Under the pieces are notes generated by a model, which saw only the letters and a list, made by a program, of their open reading frames with translations, was not told the origin of the DNA and ran no database searches. Shown here piece by piece: positions 16,570 through 22,845 of a stretch of DNA of 22,845 nucleotides. The DNA comes from Metabacillus rhizolycopersici (GTDB lineage Bacteria; Bacillota; Bacilli; Bacillales; Bacillaceae): positions 1 to 22,845 of the forward strand of contig NZ_JAIQUM010000076.1 of assembly GCF_020075705.1 (NCBI RefSeq), in the 5' to 3' direction. The stretch's first letter is position 1; each line of letters starts with the position of its first letter. Position numbers and translations under genes: made by a program.

Positions 16570-17764
16570 CAATGTACGGTCCCTCAAGGGTATGCTCTCT
16601 TTTCTATTACTCCTGTTTCTTACAGGGTGCTGGAGCAGTAATGAAATTGAAGAAAAAGCTTTAAGTGTAGGTTTGGCATTAGATGAAGGAAAAGAATCAA
16701 AAATTGAGAAAGAGTTAAAGGAACAAGGAGGGGGATATAACCAAACAGAAAAAATAACCATGACTTATCAATTCGTTAACCCACAAGGAACAGGTTCGGA
16801 GAGTAAGGGAGGGGGATCGCAACAAAAACCTTACTTGAATATTACTGAAACCGGTGATTCCATCCATCAAATGAGTCGCGAATTTTCATTGAGAAGTTCT
16901 CTCCCCATGTTCAGTCCACATCTTAAAGTGATCGTTATTAGTGAGGATCTTGTACGTAAGTATAGTTTGGAACAATTACTTGATCAATTTCTCCGTGATA
17001 ATGAGGTTAGACCAAGCTGTCTTGTGTTCATTAGCAGTGGGCGAGCAAACGAGACGATGGAATCAAAGGAATCAGGAGAAATTCCAGCGTTTCGTTTGAT
17101 TGGAATTTCAGATAATGAAGATCGAACAACAAGGATTTTGCCCCCTATGTCACTCGCTAAATTAGAGGGCAAGATGCAATCAGGATCTAGTTTTCTTTTG
17201 CAAAATGTAATTTCGACGAACGGAGAAGTTAAATTTTCAGGAGCTGCCGTGATTACAGGAAAGACAAAAAAGCTGCTTGGTTTTTTGAATGAAGAGGAAT
17301 TGGATGGCTTAACGTGGATAACTGGAAAGGGAAAAGGCGGTTTGGTGAAAAACTTTGATAAAGAGACAAATCAGCCAATCATTTACGAGGTAAAGTCTAT
17401 GAAAAGCAAAATCACACCTCGTATTAAGGGGAACAACATCTCTTTTGATGTAAAAATCGAATCAGAAGGGCGTCTTTCTGAAAATTGGGTGGTTTCGGGG
17501 GAAACTTCTGAAAAAAAATTTTTAAAAAGTGCTGAAAAAGCTGCTGAAGAAGAAGTAAAACAATCGGTAAATAATGTAATAGAAAAAATGCAAAAGGATT
17601 ACCAAGTCGACGTTGCCGGCTTTGGAAATCGATTGAGAATTGAACATCCTAAAGTATGGGAAAAAGTCAAAAAAGATTGGGACCAAACATTTAGTGAAGT
17701 TCCAATCGAATACAACGTGAAATTAACTATTATGGATTATGGGGCGTCAAGCTTCAAAAAGTGA
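16553..17764 (+). CDS. Ger(x)C-family spore germination lipoprotein, C subunit
   Basis: A 403-residue lipoprotein. A basic N-terminus and hydrophobic core (SLKGMLSFLLLLFLTGC) end in the lipobox LTGC with Cys26, so it is diacylated and anchored on the outer face of the spore inner membrane. The mature part has the Ger(x)C layout: CWSSNEIEEKALSVGLALD, ISEDLVRKYSLEQLLDQFLR (like the conserved ---DP--R---R------), then a C-terminal domain ending IEYNVKLTIMDYGASS. I chose ATG 16553, with AAGGTGGG upstream and the start inside the end of the B gene; the longer ORF would place the lipobox far from the terminus. Last gene of the operon. Confidence 0.93.
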   Translation: MKQSHNNVRSLKGMLSFLLLLFLTGCWSSNEIEEKALSVGLALDEGKESKIEKELKEQGGGYNQTEKITMTYQFVNPQGTGSESKGGGSQQKPYLNITETGDSIHQMSREFSLRSSLPMFSPHLKVIVISEDLVRKYSLEQLLDQFLRDNEVRPSCLVFISSGRANETMESKESGEIPAFRLIGISDNEDRTTRILPPMSLAKLEGKMQSGSSFLLQNVISTNGEVKFSGAAVITGKTKKLLGFLNEEELDGLTWITGKGKGGLVKNFDKETNQPIIYEVKSMKSKITPRIKGNNISFDVKIESEGRLSENWVVSGETSEKKFLKSAEKAAEEEVKQSVNNVIEKMQKDYQVDVAGFGNRLRIEHPKVWEKVKKDWDQTFSEVPIEYNVKLTIMDYGASSFKK

Positions 17765-17847
17765 AATTACTTCAATTCTAAAGAAACCTTCTTTTTGTTT
17801 TATTGTCCAGAAAGTCACAGGAATAAATAAAATATGAGACTAACAGT

Positions 17848-17875
17848 AGAGTCACCTTTTGTTGACTCTTTTATT
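17848..17875 (+). terminator. Probable terminator of the ger operon
   Basis: The stem AGAGTCA (17848-17854) pairs with TGACTCT (17863-17869), followed by TTTTATTTT, about 85 bases after the gerC-type stop. A weaker A/T hairpin lies at 17780-17796. Confidence 0.55.
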
Positions 17876-18016
17876 TTGGAATGGAGGCGGTCATGTAGGA
17901 ATAGTGAAGAGAAAACGAACAAGTATTGCGTCTTAATAATCTTCTGACCATTATTTATTGAAGGACGGTAAACGTCAAGTAGCCCCCAAATACTACATGG
18001 GTGGTGTATTTCGGGA

Positions 18017-19596
18017 CTATGTTTTGTTTGCTTCACTTTTTATCGGTACTCTGCATGCCGAGGGTAAACTAGATGACCACGGCAAGACTTTATCTATTTC
18101 TTTTTTATTCGTTAGATCCATATTTGGCAGCGTTTCAAACAAATAGCGAAGATAATGATAGAGACTCAAATCGTTCTCTTTTGCCGTTTCAACCACACTA
18201 TACATGATGGCACTCCCTCTAGCACCTCGCGGTGTTTTAGAAAACATCCAATTTTTTCTCCCAATCACAAACGGCTTAATGGAACGTTCACTTCTGTTGT
18301 TGTCGATTTCTAAATGTCCGTCCAATAAAAAAGCTTCAAGATGATTCCATTGATTCAAACAATAAGTGATGGCTTTTCCTAGCGCGCTTTTTGGTAGAAC
18401 AAGATCTTTTTGTTCATAAAGCCATGCTGAAAAAAGGTCCAGAATGGGCCTGCTTTTTTCCAGTCGCTGCTCATATCGTTCTGTAGGATCGACATGTTTT
18501 AGCTTTCTTTCGATAGAATAGAGTAATGTAACCCTTCGCTCGCCTTCACCTTTTTTCCCTTCTGTGAATCAGGTAAAGCCTTTAAGGCTTCATCAAACTT
18601 ACGTCTGGCATGTGCCCAACATCCCACAAGGGTGACATCCGGTACTTGATTGTAACCACTTTATCCATCCACTTGTAAATAACCTTGATAACCCGTTAAA
18701 AAACGTTTCGGGTGTTCGCCTGCTCTTGTTGGTTGATAGTCATAGAGAACAATGGGGATATCATCTCGCCCTGTGCGATATAACCACAGATAGGACTTGG
18801 TAGTTGCGGCACGACCAGGTTCACGTAAGACTTGGAAGGTTGTTTCATCCGCATGAAGGATGGTTCGAGCAAGTAGATGCTCATGCATCCTTTTATACAA
18901 TATCACTAACCATTGATCAGCCCCGTATAATAACCAATTCCCCATCGTTTGACGTGATAAGTAGATTCCCATTCGTTCAAAATGCTTTTCCTGACGATAA
19001 AGAGGCAATCCTTCTACATATTTTTGAGTCATGATATACGCCATAATGGACGGGGAAGCGATCCTTTTGGGAAAGGCGGGAGCTGGCATATTCGCAGTCA
19101 CAATCGGTGTGGAAACCTCATCTAGTTCACACTTGCGGCAAGCATATACGTATCTCTTATGTTCTGTCACCTTTACTTCTGCAGGAACAATCGTCAGTTC
19201 CTTACGGACTTCTACACTCATCTCATGTAAAGCACCACCACAGCACGAACAAACCTGTTCCTCGTCAGCCAAACGATATTCAATCGTTTCGATAGGAAGG
19301 TTTTGGACGGACTCATCCCTATGACCGCGTTTCTTTTTACGACGATAGGTGATGGTTTCAACAACTGGTTCGGGTACTTCGGTGTCACTTTCTTTCTCAG
19401 CCTCATTAAACAGTTCTAGAGCGAGTTGATTTTCCGTTGTTTTTTCGCTAGACGTACCGAACCGTTTTTGTTGACTAAGACGAAATTGTTCTTCGTACCA
19501 TCTCACTTTTGTCGTGAGTTCTTCTACTTGAGCTTGAAGAGATTCAATTGTAGGTTGATTTTGATGAGAAGATGTTGTTTTCATAGATGAATCCAT
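18017..19596 (-). pseudogene. tnpC: IS66 transposase TnpC, inactivated
   Basis: The transposase of the IS66 element; an intact gene here would code for about 526 residues. From ATG 19596: an N-terminal coiled-coil (SLQAQVEELTTKVRWYEEQF), a zinc-binding CSCCGG...CRKC domain, and the catalytic core with HADETTFQ. After YLQVDG, where VDG holds the second catalytic Asp, a TAA (18663-18661) replaces Tyr. The frame then continues SGYNQVPDVTLVGCWAHARR until a frameshift at about 18515-18535, after which the reading frame LYSIERKLKHVD resumes. The C-terminal piece has the third acidic residue in EIDNNRSERSIKPF and the normal end. Both lesions lie in or after the catalytic core, so no active transposase can be made. 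Confidence 0.92.
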
Positions 19597-19637
19597 TCGA
19601 CAAAATGAATCAAATCCCTTCTAAATATATAAATTTT

Positions 19638-19994
19638 TCACAGGATTGTTCTCGCATATACGGCTTGATGCCCTTGTTTTTGTTCAAATGAAAGTCCATC
19701 AAGAAGCCATCTCAGTTGCCTTCTTGATATGGTAAGTGGCACATTTTGATGTTGAGTTGGCCAGTCAAACTTTCCTTTTTCCAATCTGCGATAATGCAAC
19801 CAAAAACCATTATGTTCCCACACGAGAATCTTTAGTTTATCGCGTGAGCGATTGCAAAAGACAAATAAACAAGAAGAAAAGGGATCTAAATCAAACTCTT
19901 CCTTCACAATGGCTGCCAGTCCATCAATAGATTTACGTAAGTCTGTAGCTCCTTGTGCGATACATACCCTTTCAATGGCTGTTTCTAGTATCAT
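19638..19994 (-). CDS. tnpB: IS66 accessory protein TnpB
   Basis: A complete 118-residue IS66 Orf2 protein, usual length about 115-120. Typical stretches are GATDLRKSIDGLAAIV near the N-terminus, LFVFCNRSRDKLKILVWEHN in the centre and the C-terminal RRLEKGKFDWP. TnpB is required together with TnpA and TnpC for transposition of IS66-type elements; its biochemical role is not settled. Its ATG overlaps the stop codon of tnpA. It is the only intact gene of the element and might still act in trans on related copies. Confidence 0.92.
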   Translation of the reverse strand: MILETAIERVCIAQGATDLRKSIDGLAAIVKEEFDLDPFSSCLFVFCNRSRDKLKILVWEHNGFWLHYRRLEKGKFDWPTQHQNVPLTISRRQLRWLLDGLSFEQKQGHQAVYARTIL

Positions 19995-20311
19995 AGCTGT
20001 TTTACCGTCTGCATCACTTGTAAAAGCACTTGTGGAGTAAAAGGTGCATCTATTTCAATTGTAGCTTCTTTAAAATGAATGCGGATGGTGGTATGTATTT
20101 TTTCTTCTATTGGAAGGATATTCACAGATACTCATTTTGTACGTTTACTTTCAGTTGGACTATCAGCTTGAGGTGATAATTTCTTGAGCCAATAATATAG
20201 CCGATGAACCGGCAGGTTCTGTTTTTGACACCAAGCAGCTTTTGATAATCCACTTTCTTTAGAATCTTGGATGTGAGCTTCCCATTCTTTCTTTATAAGG
20301 CGTTTTTTCAT
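19991..20311 (-). pseudogene. tnpA: IS66 accessory protein TnpA, nonsense-interrupted
   Basis: ATG 20311, preceded by GGAGGT, starts MKKRLIKKEWEAHIQDSKES then GLSKAAWCQKQNLPVHRLYY, the helix-turn-helix of IS66 Orf1 (usual length about 105). A TGA at 20134-20132 interrupts the frame after PTESKRTK; beyond it the same frame continues VSVNILPIEEKIHTTIRIHF to the natural stop overlapping tnpB. Without the stop it would be 106 residues. A single base change accounts for it. Confidence 0.85.
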
Positions 20312-20394
20312 AAAAAAACCTCCACATGTATGATGTAAGGAGATTATCTCATGAGCTATTTACAAGTAGTAGGTGGGGAATATTTGACGCTTAC

Positions 20395-20611
20395 TTTTTA
20401 ATCAGCTTTTTGCCGCTTTAATCGCTTATGTCCTATTGAAATGGCTCTATACAAAGACATCTGAAGGACGAGTATTCGAAAAATGTCGTTTATCTCTTTT
20501 CAAAGAAAACTACTAAAAGACAACTTACCGATTGACTGGCGTTCTGAAATGGCTGTTGTTTTAAAAAACTACAAAAACATTCAAGGGATAAGTCTGTATA
20601 ATTTTGGATAA
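20395..20611 (+). pseudogene. IS4-type transposase, C-terminal fragment
   Basis: Immediately beside the IS66 end, one frame reads NQLFAALIAYVLLKWLYTKT and then SEGRVFEKCRLSLFK, followed by a frameshift near 20509-20522 and DNLPIDWRSEMAVVLKNY to a TAA. The NQL--AL--Y-LL-W segment followed by a short basic tail is the usual C-terminal end of IS4-family transposases. The IS66 lies directly before the NQL codons. The fragment could be the continuation of the one at 12751-12921. Confidence 0.6.
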
Positions 20612-20664
20612 TCAACACGCATGGTATCTTTTTTTACCTACTTATTCAAAAAAGGAATGAAAAA

Positions 20665-21738
20665 ATGAGCTATGATATTAGTATATGGTCTGTAAATAAA
20701 ACTTCATTTAAGAATGAAGTTTTTAACCAGGAGAATATTAAGTGGCAGAATGACGGAATCATCTATGAAGGTTCAAATTGGCAAATTATGATAAGTAATC
20801 CTCATGAAGTAATGGAAGAAGATATTCCAGAAGAAGTGTTAGGTGAACTACCAGGGATCAGCTATTTTACAAATATTATTTTAGAACCTATAGGGGCACC
20901 TAAACGGTCTTTTCAGATACTAAAGAAGATATCTAAAATTCTTGCTCAATCTTCCCATGGAGTAATAATTGATGAACAGGAGGGTACCGTTTCATCCCCA
21001 TCTGGTGTGAAAAGACTAGAAAATGTTTTGGTAAAAGAGGACCCAAGCTTTCTTCAAATGACATGGTGGTTCATTGATAATCAGAAGTTTAAAAAAGCTG
21101 GATTTGAAGCATTTTTAGATTTAATTGAATCTACTATGCCTGAAGTTCTGCCTAGGAGATACGGACTTTATGAGCCGCCACAATTTAAACTATCTGATAA
21201 GGGGAAAGGCCATTTTATTGAGTTTATGTTTAAAAATTTACATGAAGGAGTAGTTTGGTATCCAAGTAAACCTTTTACAGATGTACACTTTGGTATTCCA
21301 GATAAGGTAGGCCCTACACGTGAAGGATTTAGATCATGTTATGTCTCGATCAACTTTTTGGAAGAGGTATTGAGCCAACCGGGATGGCCGTTAGAAATAA
21401 AGAGATTTTGGCTGAAGACTTCCGAGCTGCTAAATTCCTTCTACGGTGAGATTAGAAGGGGATGGAGTCCCGTATCTGCTTGGTGGTGGAGAGGCCTACC
21501 TAAGAAGTTAGGAAATGCTGCAATTTTAGGAGAGCCTTATATCGATTTATGGCCGGATTTTGTCAATAAAGCTAAACAAACTGAAAGTGGTTTGTTTTAT
21601 ATTGAAAATATAAATAAAGATTATCAGGATCTTCATTCAATTATCACAGAAATACCAGAAGCCATTGTACAACCGAAGAATAAGCAAAAATACTCAAGAA
21701 ATTGGCCTTTTAAGGGACCATTTTTAAAATATAAATAA
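20665..21738 (+). CDS. Unrecognised 357-aa cytoplasmic protein, immunity-like context
   Basis: ATG 20665 follows AAAGGAATG. The protein has no signal peptide or membrane helix. It opens MSYDISIWSV and contains several Trp-rich segments (VKEDPSFLQMTWWFIDNQK, VSAWWWRGLPKKLG) plus an EGVVWYPSKPFTDVHFG region. The MSYDIxxW start and Trp-rich stretches occur in uncharacterised Bacillus proteins that lie near polymorphic-toxin loci, where they may act as orphan immunity proteins, but I cannot name a family from the sequence alone. No toxin gene is in the window. It is expressed alone, with the next gene 281 bases away. Confidence 0.6.
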   Translation: MSYDISIWSVNKTSFKNEVFNQENIKWQNDGIIYEGSNWQIMISNPHEVMEEDIPEEVLGELPGISYFTNIILEPIGAPKRSFQILKKISKILAQSSHGVIIDEQEGTVSSPSGVKRLENVLVKEDPSFLQMTWWFIDNQKFKKAGFEAFLDLIESTMPEVLPRRYGLYEPPQFKLSDKGKGHFIEFMFKNLHEGVVWYPSKPFTDVHFGIPDKVGPTREGFRSCYVSINFLEEVLSQPGWPLEIKRFWLKTSELLNSFYGEIRRGWSPVSAWWWRGLPKKLGNAAILGEPYIDLWPDFVNKAKQTESGLFYIENINKDYQDLHSIITEIPEAIVQPKNKQKYSRNWPFKGPFLKYK

Positions 21739-21823
21739 TATCACATTTTAAAACTAACAAAATACATATTAGTTGTAGATTGCAGTCTGCTTTTTTTGCT
21801 GTGTGAACACAATTGAATTTCTG

Positions 21824-21897
21824 TATTCCAGAATCGGGCGCATTTCCAGAGTATGGATCTGCGCTTTTTGTGCATGAAAGGTCCATTATCTGGAATA
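21824..21897. repeat. 74-bp palindromic repeat
   Basis: Perfect 9-bp terminal inverted repeats, TATTCCAGA (21824-21832) and TCTGGAATA (21889-21897), enclose a second pairing (GCGCA at 21838-21842 with TGCGC at 21860-21864) and further TCCA/TGGA symmetry. The unit lies between two genes and looks like a small dispersed Bacillaceae intergenic repeat; only one copy is in the window. Confidence 0.5.
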
Positions 21898-22019
21898 ACT
21901 TAATGTGAAAATGATGGGATTTTGAAATAAATGTTATTAAGCAAAAGGGAAGGATAAATGAATAGGGCTCTTAAAAGTATACAAATTGTTAAATAACTTT
22001 TCCATTGGGAGATGACTTA

Positions 22020-22436
22020 ATGATTACAATAGCTACTGCTGAAGATCACCTGAAAAAAAGAATTGGTGAAAACACAAATGATGTAATAAACATTTGGGGG
22101 AAGTTTAAATCATTTGCAAAAGAAGACGTTAATGATGAAGAAGAAAGAGCCATTTTATTTCAGTGTGGGATATATAACTTTACTGGAGAAAAGCTATTCT
22201 ATTACGATTTTGTCAGACAATTCACTGATGAAGAAGATGGGCACATTCAACAACTTCATTGTGAATTCGTTTTTGAACCTATAAAAGAGTTGAAGAAATT
22301 GGAAGCATCAGAATGGTATTTTGACACTGATGGTGAAATAGATGATTTCTTTAATGAAATAGAAACTCTTGATGAGTTTAAAATACCATTAAACCATAAA
22401 CCGTTAGGATTAAACTTATATCAAGAGGAAGTATAA
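22020..22436 (+). CDS. Unrecognised acidic 138-aa protein
   Basis: ATG 22020 follows GGGAG; an in-frame TTG at 22005 has no ribosome binding site. The product is small, soluble, highly acidic (DVNDEEERAILFQCGIYNF, DTDGEIDDFFNEIETLDEF) and without motifs that I recognise. Size, charge and the neighbouring unrecognised gene would fit an immunity or antitoxin-like protein of a polymorphic toxin, but this is inference from context only. Confidence 0.6.
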   Translation: MITIATAEDHLKKRIGENTNDVINIWGKFKSFAKEDVNDEEERAILFQCGIYNFTGEKLFYYDFVRQFTDEEDGHIQQLHCEFVFEPIKELKKLEASEWYFDTDGEIDDFFNEIETLDEFKIPLNHKPLGLNLYQEEV

Positions 22437-22485
22437 TTTCTTCATAAACAGATGCTTTTCTTCAATAATGCTTAGCGATGATCTT

Positions 22486-22546
22486 CAGCAAAAAGGCGCG
22501 TTACTTCAATAAATGAAGACGCACTTTTCTTATTGAAGTAACAGAA
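22486..22546. repeat. Inverted repeat element (TTGAAGTAAC type)
   Basis: GTTACTTCAATAA and TTATTGAAGTAAC form a perfect 13-bp inverted repeat (about 22499-22511 and 22533-22545). A related sequence, TTGAAGTAACAGGAGCG, occurs at about 1470-1486, which suggests a short dispersed repeat family. Confidence 0.45.
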
Positions 22547-22738
22547 CAGAATAGTTCTATAAATGATTCGACGTGAATAATTAAAATACCCAGCTAATCT
22601 TCTCATATGGGGGTACCACCACATGCCCATCAAGCTAACAAAGTAAATTACTAGATACGAAATGATCCTTGTTTCAAAACTAGCGAGTGATGGAAAAGTA
22701 GGCATGCCAAAGAAGCCTATTAAAACGCGATTTTTTCG

Positions 22739-22843
22739 CTAGGCAGCTTGTCTATGCTTCACCGTCGTTTCATACACAACCCCTAGAATATCAAAGACGG
22801 TCAGCTTCTTATACCGATGACATTTACGACCGTTCTTTTTTAG
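22739..22843 (-). other. Open frame entering from the window edge, unrecognised
   Basis: The last 34 codons before a TAG (22741-22739) read [20 protein letters not shown] then [14 protein letters not shown], basic and protein-like. The same frame reopens after the stop as a 77-residue ORF (22705-22472) with one hydrophobic segment (ISYLVIYFVSLMGMWWYPHM) whose tail runs into the repeat element. It may be one broken gene or chance; no ribosome binding site or family is visible. Confidence 0.25.
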
Positions 22844-22845
22844 CA

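Larger units (their letters stand above)
17968..20394 (-). mobile_element. IS66-family insertion sequence, degenerate
   Basis: About 2.43 kb bounded by imperfect inverted repeats: GTAAACGTCAAGTAGCCCCC inward from 17968, and GTAAGCGTCAAATATTCCCC inward on the other strand from 20394 (24 of 31 bases match). It carries the canonical tnpA-tnpB-tnpC set on the minus strand. The 8-bp flanks (GAAGGACG left, TTTTTAAT right) differ, so no target duplication is present. tnpA has a nonsense codon and tnpC a nonsense codon plus a frameshift; only tnpB is intact, so the element cannot move by itself. Confidence 0.88.

Noticed and set aside
18804..19324. Plus-strand ORFs within the IS66 tnpC region
   Set aside because: They are antisense to the zinc-domain and catalytic region of the transposase, which has clear family motifs on the minus strand, and they have no ribosome binding sites.

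Overview
The window is AT-rich, low-GC Gram-positive DNA, almost certainly from a spore-forming Bacillaceae (Bacillus/Peribacillus-like). The grounds are strong AAGGAGG-type ribosome binding sites, a TyrZ-type tyrosyl-tRNA synthetase, a three-gene GerA-type germinant-receptor operon and an IS66 element of Bacillus type. It reads as an accessory, heavily decayed chromosomal region: intact genes alternate with truncated genes, transposase remnants and small palindromic repeats.

Layout. (1) 1-1460: tyrosyl-tRNA synthetase with its terminator. (2) 1461-2410: non-coding DNA with a group II intron-like RNA block, then a truncated membrane protein (minus strand) butted against the C-terminal end of an ArsR-type regulator (plus strand). 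(3) 2483-4204: a short-chain dehydrogenase pseudogene with several lesions, an intact PaaI-like hotdog thioesterase, and the first 21 codons of an Old Yellow Enzyme. (4) 4563-6691: a nitronate monooxygenase-like flavoprotein and a convergent stress-type SDR, separated by a 101-bp palindromic element that also holds a bidirectional terminator. (5) 6776-7643: two small ORFs and a second structured, apparently non-coding block. (6) 7644-11644: the clearest biological system, a two-gene hen1-pnkp RNA repair operon (3'-terminal 2'-O-methyltransferase plus kinase/phosphatase/ligase). (7) 11964-13440: a small membrane protein, then remnants of an IS4-type and an IS110-type transposase with strong hairpins between them. 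(8) 13655-17764: a sporulation locus with a 41-residue membrane peptide gene followed by overlapping or closely spaced gerA-, gerB- and gerC-type genes. (9) 17968-20394: an IS66 element with decayed tnpA and tnpC, directly abutting another IS4-type transposase fragment. (10) 20665-22845: two unrecognised genes, intergenic palindromic repeats, and a poorly coding edge.

How the parts work together. Hen1 and Pnkp are translationally coupled and by family knowledge form a complex that heals, methylates and seals RNA cut by ribotoxins. The Ger proteins would form a nutrient receptor in the spore inner membrane. The IS4-type fragments on either side of the ger/IS66 block look like the two halves of one transposase gene, and the flanks of the IS66 do not match each other. 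That suggests the block between about 12.9 and 20.4 kb was assembled by IS-mediated rearrangement.
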